DNA of 64,000 nucleotides from Merdimmobilis hominis (lineage in GTDB: Bacteria > Bacillota > Clostridia > Oscillospirales > Ruminococcaceae): contig NZ_LT629939.1 in assembly GCF_900104615.1 (NCBI RefSeq), positions 968,704 to 1,032,703 on the forward strand, read 5' to 3'. How positions within the stretch are numbered: position 1 is the stretch's first letter; each line of letters opens with the position of its first letter. Both the position numbers and the translations under genes were made by a program. Positions 37,355-45,367 of this stretch are shown in pieces. The notes under the pieces were generated by a model. The model did not search any database. It was given only the letters and a program-made list of their open reading frames with translations, and had not been told where the DNA came from.

Positions 37355-38818
37355 CTAGAATTGTTGTTGGTCAAAGGGAGGTGTTTCCCCGCTGATCAGG
37401 GTGGTGTCCTCGGTGTTTTTTCCCGCTAGGGGCAGGGTGATCACCACTGTGGTGCCCTCCCCTTGGACTGAGTGGATGTCGATGGTGCCACCGTGCATAG
37501 CGATGATCTCATCCGCCACCGCCAAGCCGATACCGGAGCCCCGGCGGGTGTAGTTGGCCTTGTAAAATTTCCGTTTGATGTTGGGCAGATCCTGAGGGCT
37601 GATGCCGCAACCGGTATCGGCCACTGAAATCTCCAAGTTGTGGCTATCCAGCACCGCAGTGATGGTCACCGTATCCCCTTCGTCGGAATATTTGAGGGCG
37701 TTGTCGATGACGTTGACAAACACCTGCCGCAGCCGGTTTTTATCCCCAAACACCGGCGCCATCACATCCGGCTCGTCGTAGATGAGTGCAATCCCTTCCC
37801 GCTTGGCCCGCTCGGTGTACATCATCACCGCTTCGCCCAGCTCGGCCAGCAGGTCGATTTTTGTCTTGACCAATTTGAGGCGGCCGCTCTGCATCCGGGA
37901 AAAGTCCAGGAGCTCCTCCACCATGGAGGAGAGGCGGTCGGTCTCGCTCAAAATCACATGCATCCCCTTTTGCAGGGTATCCCGGTCGATGTCATCCCCA
38001 TAAGCCAGGGTCTCCCCCCAGCCTTTGATGGCGGTCAAGGGGGTGCGCAGCTCGTGGGAGACCGAGGAAATAAAGTCGTTTTTCAGCGCCTCGGAGGTGG
38101 CCAGCTCCTCGGCCATGTAGTTGATGATGTCGCACAGCTCGCCGATTTCATCGTCGTTTTTCTTTTCCAAGCGGGCTTTAAAATCCCCTTGGGCGATCCG
38201 GCGGGCGGTTTTTCCCATCTCCCCTACCGGTATAACGATGGAGTTGATGAAGTAGGAGCTGGATAGGATGACAAAGAAGATGATCGCCACCCCGATGAGG
38301 GTGATGATGGCGATAAACACCACGATCTGTTCATCCACCCGGGAAAGGGAGACCACAAACCGCATGGCGGCCAAGCTCTCATCGTTGACCGGCGAGAGGA
38401 CGGTGATGGCCAGCACGTTCTCGTTGTTGATGACCCCTCGGAACTGCCCCCGCATGTCAGAGGAGACAATGGCCTCCTCAAAATCGGGCATATACATCTT
38501 CTCGGTGGATTCAAAGCCGCTGGAGGTGATGATGACATTGCCATTGATGTCCACTGCCATCAACTCCATCTTATCCTTCTCCCCAAACTGTTCCACCATC
38601 CGGCGCACCTCGGTGGAGAAGGTCACCGAGCTGTCCTCTGAATAGCTTTTGAGCATGGAGGTAATATAGTTGGCCTGGGAGTTGACGCTCTGCTCCACGC
38701 TGGAGTAGAAGAAGCCCCGCACGCCGATGGCAAAAGCCACTTCCAACGCCAGCAGGATCACCAAAATGACCCCCAGGTTGTTGAACAGCCACCGCTTGGT
38801 GATTTTTTTGACTGCCAC
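37355..38818 (-). CDS. HAMP-containing sensor histidine kinase
   Basis: Membrane sensor kinase of 487 residues, partner of the regulator encoded just upstream. It has a transmembrane helix near 12-35, an extracellular sensing domain (about 36-165), a second helix (about 168-190) and a HAMP linker (about 191-245). The HisKA dimerisation domain has H-box SVSHELRTPLTAIKGW, and the HATPase_c domain has the N box (NVIDNALKYS), G1 box (VADTGCGI) and G2 box (RRGSGIGLAV). Start codon GTG at 38818, six bases after GGAGGGG. The signal is unknown; overall architecture is like VicK/WalK-type or PhoR-type kinases, without a PAS domain. Confidence 0.95.
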   Translation of the reverse strand: MAVKKITKRWLFNNLGVILVILLALEVAFAIGVRGFFYSSVEQSVNSQANYITSMLKSYSEDSSVTFSTEVRRMVEQFGEKDKMELMAVDINGNVIITSSGFESTEKMYMPDFEEAIVSSDMRGQFRGVINNENVLAITVLSPVNDESLAAMRFVVSLSRVDEQIVVFIAIITLIGVAIIFFVILSSSYFINSIVIPVGEMGKTARRIAQGDFKARLEKKNDDEIGELCDIINYMAEELATSEALKNDFISSVSHELRTPLTAIKGWGETLAYGDDIDRDTLQKGMHVILSETDRLSSMVEELLDFSRMQSGRLKLVKTKIDLLAELGEAVMMYTERAKREGIALIYDEPDVMAPVFGDKNRLRQVFVNVIDNALKYSDEGDTVTITAVLDSHNLEISVADTGCGISPQDLPNIKRKFYKANYTRRGSGIGLAVADEIIAMHGGTIDIHSVQGEGTTVVITLPLAGKNTEDTTLISGETPPFDQQQF

Positions 38819-38854
38819 CGGCTTCCCCTCCTCCCGCTTTTTATGGCCTTTTGC

Positions 38855-39547
38855 TTATACCGTCCACTTGTACCCAAAGCCCCAAACGGTGGTCAAGTAC
38901 TGGGGGCTGCTGGGGTCCTCTTCAATCTTCATCCGCAGCCGGCGGATGTTGACGTCCACAATCTTGATGTCGCCAAAGTAATTTTCCCCCCAAACGTGGC
39001 TGAGGATGTCCGACCGCTCCAGCGCCACATTGGGGTTTTTTAAAAGATATTCCATAATCTGGAACTCCACCTGGGTCAGGTCGATCAGCTTGCCGTTTTT
39101 GGTCAGCGTCCGGCTCTTTTGGTTGATGACAAAAGGGCCGGAGGTGATCTCAAAAGTCTGCTGCTGTTGGCTGGCCATGGTCACCCGCCGGTGTATGGCG
39201 TCCACCCGGGCCACCAGCTCCGAAGGGGAAAAGGGCTTGGTCACATAGTCATCCGCCCCCAGCATCAAGCCGTTGACCTTGTCCATCTCCTGGGTTTTGG
39301 CCGACAGCATGATGATCCCGATGGAACTGCTTTTCTCCCGGATTTTTTTACATAGGGTGAAACCGTCCATCTCCGGCATCATAATATCCAGGATGGCCAC
39401 ATCAAACCCGGTGGGGTTCTCCTCAAACATCTCATAGGCAATTTTGCCGTTGGGGGCGTCAAAAACCTCATAGCCGGAACGCTTCAAGTTGATCACAATA
39501 AAGTCCCGGATGGCATCCTCGTCTTCTGCCACAAGAATCCGTCTCAT
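38855..39547 (-). CDS. OmpR-family response regulator
   Basis: DNA-binding partner of the adjoining kinase. Its 231 residues comprise a receiver domain with acidic residues AEDED (7-11), phospho-acceptor D54 in ILDIMMPEMDG, and the Lys in YVTKPFSPSE. A winged-helix DNA-binding domain follows, with LTQVEFQIMEYLLKN and IVDVNIRRLRMKIEEDP, ending in VWGFGYKWTV. Start at the ATG 39547 with AAGGAG upstream; the frame extends further but into non-homologous sequence. A lipoprotein gene precedes it by 25 bases, so the three form one operon. Confidence 0.95.
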   Translation of the reverse strand: MRRILVAEDEDAIRDFIVINLKRSGYEVFDAPNGKIAYEMFEENPTGFDVAILDIMMPEMDGFTLCKKIREKSSSIGIIMLSAKTQEMDKVNGLMLGADDYVTKPFSPSELVARVDAIHRRVTMASQQQQTFEITSGPFVINQKSRTLTKNGKLIDLTQVEFQIMEYLLKNPNVALERSDILSHVWGENYFGDIKIVDVNIRRLRMKIEEDPSSPQYLTTVWGFGYKWTV

Positions 39548-39572
39548 CCCTGGGTCATCTCCTTTCCAAATG

Positions 39573-40880
39573 CTATAGCCGCTGGAAGAGCTCCTGCTCC
39601 AACTGGTCATAGGTGATGGCCAGGCGGGAGTTCTTCTCCGGCGGAATGTAGGCGTAGTACTCAAACATGCCTTTCCGATCTATCAATCGGTAGTTTTCCA
39701 TATCAAAGGGGTCCCGGTAGTCGTTTTGGGAATAGACCCGCATCTTCAGCAGCACCTCCCGGGAATTTTCCAAAGACCCATCATAGGCAACAAAGATCCA
39801 CTCACCGGTCTCGTGCTGGACAATGACCGTCACCCGTCCATTCCAGGAGTCGGGGTAGCGGATCATATACCCTTGGGAAAGGTTGACCGCCGCGGTCTGC
39901 TTCTCCACCAAGGCCCCATCTTCCATCGAGCAGAAGGTGACCTGGTAAAGCCTCTCCCCCTCCTGAAGCTCCCGGTAACCAGGCATCAGGGTAGCGGTGG
40001 GGATTTCCAGATAGCCGTCCCCATCCACATCCATGCATTCCACCTGAATATCCCGGCGGGTGGCGCTGAAGTTTGTCTCCTCCTCATCCTCCTGCATCAA
40101 ATTGCGCAGTTCCCCATTTTGGATGGCCAGCACTTCGGTGGCCATCTGGCCGCCGCTGACCATCTCATCCACAAACAGGGCTTTGGTGCCGTCCGGCAGG
40201 CTGCCATAGGCGATCTGGGCAAACTCCCTGGCCTTGCCATTCAAATCCACCTTGCTGCTCTGGGCCACCCGGGTGCCCCGCTTGCGAACCAGTTTGGCGG
40301 TGGAGCTCTGGGAATCCCCCAAGGTGAGAAGGACCAGCTGGTCCATCCCCTCCTCGTCGCTGGGGACGATCACCAGCTGCTGGTAGCTGTCCTTGAACAT
40401 GCTGCGCAGACGGCCATCTTCATAGGTGTACAGGGAAACCTTGTTGTCCCCCTGGGATTCGCCACTCCACCCAATGACAATATCCTCCCGTTGGGGGTCA
40501 GTGACATTGGCAAAACTGATGAAGTCCACGTCATCCCCCAGCCCAGAGGAGCTGTAGGTGGAGCGCCACTGACCATCCGTCCGGTCCATGACGGTGAGCC
40601 AGGTGGTGCTGCTGTCCAACTGGTAGAAGACGATGGCCTCTTCTTCCCCGTCCCCGTCGATGTCGTGGAAGACAAAGGCAGAGCGAAAATCCCCGGACTT
40701 GGGATATTTCAGCTTGACGTTCTCCCCCAATGCCTGTTTCAGGGCGCTGTCGATCTCGGCCTGTTCTGCGGTCAACTTTGGGGGGGACATCAGTTCTTCC
40801 ACATCCATCTGGATGGGGGAGCAGCCCGACAGGAGCAGAATCGCCCCTGCGGCTACCGCCGCCAAAAGGGATTTGTTCAT
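39573..40880 (-). CDS. Lipoprotein with repeated Asp-rich FG-GAP/VCBS-like segments
   Basis: Exported 435-residue lipoprotein: signal peptide with lipobox LLLSGC (cysteine near residue 20), then a beta-rich domain with Asp-rich turns recalling FG-GAP or EF-hand loops (FHDIDGDGEEEAIVF near 72-86 and ECMDVDGDGYLEIPT near 280-294). These probably bind calcium and form propeller-like blades. Start at 40880 behind AAGGAGG. First gene of the lipoprotein-regulator-kinase operon, so it may modulate the kinase's extracellular sensing; that is inference. I do not know a characterised homologue. Confidence 0.8.
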   Translation of the reverse strand: MNKSLLAAVAAGAILLLSGCSPIQMDVEELMSPPKLTAEQAEIDSALKQALGENVKLKYPKSGDFRSAFVFHDIDGDGEEEAIVFYQLDSSTTWLTVMDRTDGQWRSTYSSSGLGDDVDFISFANVTDPQREDIVIGWSGESQGDNKVSLYTYEDGRLRSMFKDSYQQLVIVPSDEEGMDQLVLLTLGDSQSSTAKLVRKRGTRVAQSSKVDLNGKAREFAQIAYGSLPDGTKALFVDEMVSGGQMATEVLAIQNGELRNLMQEDEEETNFSATRRDIQVECMDVDGDGYLEIPTATLMPGYRELQEGERLYQVTFCSMEDGALVEKQTAAVNLSQGYMIRYPDSWNGRVTVIVQHETGEWIFVAYDGSLENSREVLLKMRVYSQNDYRDPFDMENYRLIDRKGMFEYYAYIPPEKNSRLAITYDQLEQELFQRL

Positions 40881-40911
40881 TGCAGCGCCTCCTTTCTCAT
40901 ACAGACTGGGA

Positions 40912-40944
40912 GAAAAAGGGGTGCCGGAAGCCTGTTCCGGCACC
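40912..40944 (-). terminator. Terminator of the nitroreductase gene
   Basis: GGTGCCGGAA pairs with TTCCGGCACC around GCCTG, followed on the minus strand by CCCTTTTTC. Confidence 0.75.
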
Positions 40945-40953
40945 AAGCCCTTG

Positions 40954-41475
40954 TTACCAGTTGTTGTGGTGGATGATCTCGGGTTTCAGCCGGCCTTCCG
41001 CCCGTGGCTTTTCCTCGTTGGGGTATCCCAGGGCAATGACCGAATAGGCCACTACCCCTTCCGGCAGGCCGAACACCCGGCCGAATTCCGCGCACCGGTC
41101 TGGAGTGCCGTGGATGCCGCACCAGCAGGAACCCAGCCCCAAGCTCTTAGCGGCCAGCAGGATGTTCTGTGTGGCGGCGCCGCAGTCGTCCACCCAGTAG
41201 CCGGGGCACTTCTCCGGCATGCCGGCCACCAAGATCGCCAAGGGCGCCTGGGCCATCATTTTGGTATAGGGGGAAAGGCCCACGATTTTATCCAGCTGGG
41301 CCCGGTCGTCGACGACGATAAACTGCCAGGGCTGGCTGTTGCGGGCGGTGGGGGCATGCACCGCTGCGGTCAGCAAGGTCTCTACCACGTCGGCAGGGAT
41401 GGCCTCCGGTTTGTAGGCGCGGATGCTCCGGCGGTCTAAAATATGGTTGATGGTTTCATTGGTCAACAAACTCAT
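40954..41475 (-). CDS. Nitroreductase-family FMN oxidoreductase
   Basis: FMN-dependent NAD(P)H oxidoreductase of 173 residues. Family marks are the FMN phosphate-binding RRSIRAYKPEAIP near 15-27, APTARNSQPWQFIVV near 41-55, and the central GAATQNILLAAKSLGLGSCWCGI near 99-121. It most resembles the small nitroreductases of anaerobes; the physiological substrate is unknown. Start at 41475 with a purine-rich GAAAGGAGAG site. It is a single-gene unit with a strong TTGACA promoter overlain by two palindromes (41523-41548), which suggests tight repressor control. Confidence 0.93.
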   Translation of the reverse strand: MSLLTNETINHILDRRSIRAYKPEAIPADVVETLLTAAVHAPTARNSQPWQFIVVDDRAQLDKIVGLSPYTKMMAQAPLAILVAGMPEKCPGYWVDDCGAATQNILLAAKSLGLGSCWCGIHGTPDRCAEFGRVFGLPEGVVAYSVIALGYPNEEKPRAEGRLKPEIIHHNNW

Positions 41476-41522
41476 AACGGGGCTCTCCTTTCTATCTGCA
41501 AAGGGGGCAGAAGTCCAAAAGC

Positions 41523-41571
41523 ATGGGTACCCATACTATTTATAGTATATCAGCCAGGGATTCGCTGTCAA
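41523..41571 (-). promoter_or_regulatory. Nitroreductase promoter with overlapping palindromic operators
   Basis: Minus strand TTGACA (41571-41566), 16-base spacer, TATACT (41549-41544). The -10 is covered by the perfect palindrome ATACTA-TTTA-TAGTAT (41533-41548), which abuts a second perfect palindrome ATGGGTACCCAT (41523-41534). Confidence 0.6.
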
Positions 41572-41739
41572 TGTTTTGTCTTTCCTTTTTTCCCTTGTGG
41601 GAAGTGGGAAAAACAGCAAAACAGCGGCCCTTTTCCCATGGGAAGAGAGCCGCCCGAAAATTTCATGGTTTCGCTTTACTTTTTTCATAGTTCAATGGTA
41701 GAATATTCAAAGAATCTTTCCCAGAAGTGCCGCCCTTTG

Positions 41740-42432
41740 CTACCCTTTGATCTTGTTTTCACTATTCTGGATCAAATTGAGCAGGGAACTGGCGAACAAG
41801 GGGTAGTGCTGGGAGAGCATCTCGGTGGTGATGGCAAGATCCTCCACCCGTTCCACCGGGGGCATCTTCTCCACTGGATTCCCCCCGGCGATGGCCGAGG
41901 CATTGGCCTCACAGAGCTGCATAGCCGCTGAGGCATAGCCCTGGGCCACCTGGCCGGGCACGGTGAAGAGGCCCAGCTGGTTTTTCGGGTTGATGGAATA
42001 CACCACCCGGAACATCCGGTACACCGCCAGCATCAGGAAGGAGGAAACCTCCCCGGTGAGGGCTTTGTTGTCCGCCTTCCCCAAAAGGTCAAAGAGGATG
42101 TTCAGGGAATTGGCGATCAGCTTTTTGTTGAGCACCGGCAGGATGCCCCCGCGATGGAAGGTATTCTCTTTGCCGCTGGCATCTGGCTCCGGGATATCCT
42201 CCACCGTCAAGGTAGTGCCGGTCCGGTCCGGCGAACGCCCCAGCAGGTAATCGCAGGACACCCCATAAAAGTTGGCGCAGCGAATTAAAAAATCCAGGCC
42301 GCATTCCCGGATTCCCTTTTCATAATGGGACAACAGCGCCTGGGAGATGCCCAGTTCGGCCGCTGCCTGCTTTTGACTGATGTTTCTCTCCTTGCGCAGG
42401 AGGGTGAGTACTCTAGGAAAATCGGTGTTCAT
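41740..42432 (-). CDS. XRE-family transcriptional regulator
   Basis: The Cro/C1-type helix-turn-helix at residues 4-60 (VLTLLRKERNISQKQAAAELGISQALLSHYEKGIRE, then FYGVSCDYLLGRSPD) is joined to a 150-residue mostly helical C-terminal domain of unknown ligand. The whole protein is 230 residues. The start at 42432 follows GGGGG; an ATG at 42462 lies inside the promoter. Its own promoter region contains the palindrome AGTATACT, similar in sequence to that over the nitroreductase promoter, so it may repress itself and the nitroreductase. The C-terminal domain does not look like a peptidase, so it is not a LexA or ImmR-type phage repressor. Confidence 0.88.
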   Translation of the reverse strand: MNTDFPRVLTLLRKERNISQKQAAAELGISQALLSHYEKGIRECGLDFLIRCANFYGVSCDYLLGRSPDRTGTTLTVEDIPEPDASGKENTFHRGGILPVLNKKLIANSLNILFDLLGKADNKALTGEVSSFLMLAVYRMFRVVYSINPKNQLGLFTVPGQVAQGYASAAMQLCEANASAIAGGNPVEKMPPVERVEDLAITTEMLSQHYPLFASSLLNLIQNSENKIKG

Positions 42433-42472
42433 TATGTATAACCCCCGCAAAAATACACTCAAAGTATATTAA

Positions 42473-42501
42473 ATTATAGTATACTCGTCCCATTTTGTAA
42501 A
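42473..42501 (-). promoter_or_regulatory. Promoter and candidate operator of the XRE regulator
   Basis: Minus strand TTTACA (42501-42496), 17-base spacer, TATAAT (42478-42473). AGTATACT (42478-42485) is a perfect palindrome within the spacer, and AGTATA recurs at 42463-42468. The remaining gap to 42774 holds a GGCGTT/AACGCC hairpin at 42662-42675 and a TATACT-like -10 at 42687-42692 for the phosphatase gene. Confidence 0.5.
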
Positions 42502-42774
42502 TAAGAACTCGCAGAAAAATTCAAAAATTGTCGATTCTCCCACAATCTTCACTGGTTTCTTGGGCTGATCTTCCTGGAAATTGGGGATTTTCCACCGAAA
42601 AAAGTGGAAAAGTGGAAGATTAGATCCCTACTTTCTGCGGTTTTCATTGTTTTTTCCCACCGGCGTTTGAACGCCTTCGGATGGACTATACTACTATTTG
42701 TATAGATTGGCCCCCCGTTCCAGCGGCCGGGGGACAGTGAGACTCTATCGCTGGAGAAAGAAAGGTTGCAGCAT

Positions 42775-43452
42775 ATGATTACATACAAGGTTCATTTTAT
42801 CCGCCACGGCATGACCCAGGGCAACTTGGAGGGAAAGTACATCGGTTCCACCGACCTGCCCGTCTGCCCCGAAGGTTACCGCCAACTGGATGACTTAAAG
42901 GCCCACTACGAATATCCCAAAGTGGAGGCCGTGTACTCCAGCCCTATGCTCCGCTGCCGCCAGACGGCGGATTTCCTCTACCCCAACGCCATGCTGACGG
43001 TGGTGGAGGATCTGCGGGAGTGGAATTTCGGCGACTTCGAAGGCAAGACCATGGAGGAGCTCAAGGATGACCCGGATTATCTGGATTGGATCGCATCCTC
43101 TATGAAGTCCACCCCGCCCGGCGGGGAGAGCAGCAAAGAATTTGCCGCCCGGCTGCAGCTGGCCATCGGCGCCATCTTCCGGGACATGATGGATCAGGGG
43201 ATCACCAACGCCGCCATTGTCACCCACGGCGGGGTGATCATGACCCTGATGAGCGAATACGCCCTGCCCCGCGGGCAGAATAACAACCACTGGATGGCCC
43301 CCAACGGCCAAGGGTTCACCGTTTTGATGACCCCTCAGATGTGGATGCGGGACGGTGGATTCGAAGTGTACAACTATGTCCCCGTGGAGCCGGAACTGGC
43401 GGATTTTTCCGGGATCATGGGCTTTGACAGCGGGGAAGACTGGGATGAATAG
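42775..43452 (+). CDS. Histidine phosphatase family protein (phosphoglycerate mutase-like)
   Basis: Cytoplasmic phosphatase of 225 residues with the RHG catalytic motif in HFIRHGMTQGN near residues 7-17, a second catalytic arginine in SSPMLRCRQTADF, a catalytic glutamate in LREWNFGDFEG, and the second histidine in IVTHGGVIM near 148. Length and sequence fit the CobC/GpmB-like branch, which includes alpha-ribazole phosphatases and other small-molecule phosphatases; the substrate is not fixed by sequence. Start ATG 42775 with AAAGG upstream. A fragment of a corrinoid adenosyltransferase gene overlaps its end, which makes a CobC-type role worth considering. Confidence 0.88.
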   Translation: MITYKVHFIRHGMTQGNLEGKYIGSTDLPVCPEGYRQLDDLKAHYEYPKVEAVYSSPMLRCRQTADFLYPNAMLTVVEDLREWNFGDFEGKTMEELKDDPDYLDWIASSMKSTPPGGESSKEFAARLQLAIGAIFRDMMDQGITNAAIVTHGGVIMTLMSEYALPRGQNNNHWMAPNGQGFTVLMTPQMWMRDGGFEVYNYVPVEPELADFSGIMGFDSGEDWDE

Positions 43453-43633
43453 CCCCCATTTGGTCCACCCGTACGCTGGGGATGGCAAAAGCAAAACCAC
43501 TGCCGCCATCGGCCAGGCCATCCGGGGTGCGGGCATGAGGGTGTTGGTCTGCCGCCGCCCCACCTCGGAGCGAGCCCCCTTGGAGGCGATGGGCCTCTCC
43601 CCCGCAAGGGGATTGAATTCTAAGTGCTGCTGA
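43445..43633 (+). pseudogene. Truncated corrinoid adenosyltransferase (CobA/BtuR) remnant
   Basis: A 62-residue frame starting inside the stop region of the phosphatase gene. It opens like the N-terminus of ATP:cob(I)alamin adenosyltransferases: HPYAGDGKSKTTAAIGQAIRGAG is a P-loop of the GDGKGKTTAA type, followed by MRVLVCRRPTSERAPLEAMGL, which aligns with the next strand-helix of that family. The rest of the roughly 170-190-residue enzyme is absent; the frame stops after PARGLNSKCC. I read it as a decayed or recombined fragment. A functional small P-loop peptide is less likely. Confidence 0.6.
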
Positions 43634-43649
43634 TAAGGATGTGATCGGT

Positions 43650-44540
43650 TTGAAGTTTAACACCTTGGCCAAACAAAACGCGAAAAAAGCCCTGGGGAAC
43701 CGCTGGGGCGGAGCCATCGCCGTTGTGCTGATGATCAGCGCCATCTCCCTGCTCTTCTCCATCCTGGAGAGCATGTTCACTGTGTTTTTTGGCCTTCCGG
43801 ACTTTTATGAAATTCTCGCCTGCCTGCTGGAGGGCCGGGATCTTCCCCCAGCGGCCATCCCCTCGGTTATTATCAGCGGGGTGTTCGCCGTGTTGGGATT
43901 CCTGGTTCTCACTCCCCTTAAGCTGGGGGTTACCAATTGGCTGTATCAGCTCACCGGCGGCCAGCCCCGGGAAATTTCCTCCCTTTTCTTCTTCTTTGAC
44001 TCCCCCTGTCTCTTTTTTAAATCCCTTTTCCTGCGGCTTGGCATCGCGGTGCGCATGTTCTTTTGGGCTGTTCTCTGCTTGTCGCCAGGGGTGGTGTTTA
44101 CCGGCATTGGGGATTATCTCGCACGGCCGGATGCCTCCGCTGCGGACCATGCCCTGGCGGCCGCGGGGATCACCTTGGGCTCCATCCTCCTTCTGTTGGG
44201 CTTTGCCGCCCTGTGGATCTGTTCCTTCCGGTACTTCCTAGCCGGGTATCTCCTCTGTGCCGATCCAGACTTGGGGGTTGGCACTGTTATCCGTCTCTCG
44301 GTCCGTGGCACCCGGGGCAGGCTCTCCAAACTGGCCCAATTCCAGCTCTCCTTTTTGGGGTGGTACCTTCTGTGTCTCCTGGTGCTCCCTCTCCTGTACG
44401 TGGCCCCTTACACCGGCGCCTCCATGGCCATTTACGCCCGCTATCTCATTGAGCGGGACAATCTCATCCCCCGGCAGGAATCCCCCACCGGGCGGATTGT
44501 GGACCAGGATTACATCGATCTCGGCCCGCAGCCCGACTAA
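43650..44540 (+). CDS. DUF975 family membrane protein
   Basis: Polytopic membrane protein of 296 residues, function unknown, conserved in Firmicutes. It opens with the family pattern FNTLAKQNAKKALGNRWGGAIAVVL, has about five or six hydrophobic segments (20-45, 80-100, 130-160, 178-205, 230-260) and contains the family block FRYFLAGYLLCADPDLGVGTVIRLSVRGTRGRLSKL. The start is probably the TTG at 43650, ten bases after AAGGA; the GTG at 43641 is in frame but too close to that site. Confidence 0.85.
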   Translation: MKFNTLAKQNAKKALGNRWGGAIAVVLMISAISLLFSILESMFTVFFGLPDFYEILACLLEGRDLPPAAIPSVIISGVFAVLGFLVLTPLKLGVTNWLYQLTGGQPREISSLFFFFDSPCLFFKSLFLRLGIAVRMFFWAVLCLSPGVVFTGIGDYLARPDASAADHALAAAGITLGSILLLLGFAALWICSFRYFLAGYLLCADPDLGVGTVIRLSVRGTRGRLSKLAQFQLSFLGWYLLCLLVLPLLYVAPYTGASMAIYARYLIERDNLIPRQESPTGRIVDQDYIDLGPQPD

Positions 44541-44553
44541 TAGCTTCCGATCT

Positions 44554-44597
44554 GCCGCCTATCCCCCTTTCCTGGGGAATGGGCGGTATTCTTTTCG
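44554..44597 (+). terminator. Probable terminator of the DUF975 gene
   Basis: CCGCCTATCCCC pairs with GGGG(A)ATGGGCGG with one bulge, followed by TATTCTTTT. Confidence 0.6.
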
Positions 44598-44761
44598 CCA
44601 GGTATTCAGCCTAGAACTGGCCGCCTTCCCCGCTCCTTTCAATGAGGGCCAATTCTTACGTTTTTCTGAATTTTTCCGGCAAGGGAGCAAATCTTCTAAA
44701 ATTGGTCACTTTTTCTATGTATCATAAGACTTACCAACCATTGGGGAAAGGAGCTGTCCAC

Positions 44762-45295
44762 ATGAAAGAACCCACCGGCCTTGAAGTCTATTTCCGCAGT
44801 GAAAAATTGTTGATTGTCGCCGTGGTGCTACTCCTCTCATCCGCGCTGCTGGCCTTTGGATCCCAGGTGGCAGAGCCCTCCCCCAATTCCTCCGGTGTCC
44901 AGGTGGTCAATCCAGTGATCCAATATGACACCTTGGAATCCCTTCAGGGCGCGGCTGATTTTCTGGTGCAGACCCCCCAGGCCCTGCCCACCGGATATGA
45001 GGTGGAGGAATACGCCCTGGTGGCCCAAACCATCGCCCAGGTGACCTACTCCTGTGGGGAGGACAAGCTGGTCTACCGCACTTCTACAGAGCAAGAAGCC
45101 CCTGGCGAGGTCTCGGGGGAATTCCCCTGGGAATCCAGCCTCACCTGTGGCGCCTCCACCGTGTCGGTGCTGGGCGACCAAGAAGATGTCATCCTCCACG
45201 CCTCCTGGCAGCGGGACGGCATGTGGTACTCCCTCACCAGCAGCGAAGGATTGACCGCCGAATCGCTGACCGCTTTGGTCACCAGCATCTTGTAG
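44762..45295 (+). CDS. Secreted or membrane-anchored protein of unknown function
   Basis: Start at 44762, eight bases after AAGGAG, gives 177 residues. An N-terminal hydrophobic helix (about 18-38) acts as a signal anchor, and the exported domain of about 135 residues is acidic and beta-rich (YDTLESLQGAADFLVQTPQALPTGYEVEEYALVAQ). This pattern recalls the DUF4367-like domains found in clostridial exported proteins, but I am not certain. Single gene with a bidirectional terminator after it. Confidence 0.75.
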   Translation: MKEPTGLEVYFRSEKLLIVAVVLLLSSALLAFGSQVAEPSPNSSGVQVVNPVIQYDTLESLQGAADFLVQTPQALPTGYEVEEYALVAQTIAQVTYSCGEDKLVYRTSTEQEAPGEVSGEFPWESSLTCGASTVSVLGDQEDVILHASWQRDGMWYSLTSSEGLTAESLTALVTSIL

Positions 45296-45300
45296 GAAAC

Positions 45301-45347
45301 AAAAAAAGGACCCGAAGGGCCATGATGTCCCTTCGGGTCCTTTTTTG
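45301..45347. terminator. Bidirectional terminator
   Basis: AAAAAGGACCCGAAGGG pairs with CCCTTCGGGTCCTTTTTT; it separates the convergent genes on either side. Confidence 0.9.
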
Positions 45348-45367
45348 TTTTTCATGCATCGACAGCA

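Noticed and set aside
37279..37374. Extension of the DUF1385 gene to 37374
   Set aside because: The extra 32 residues overlap the kinase gene end and are unlike the family; the conserved start of the family is further in.
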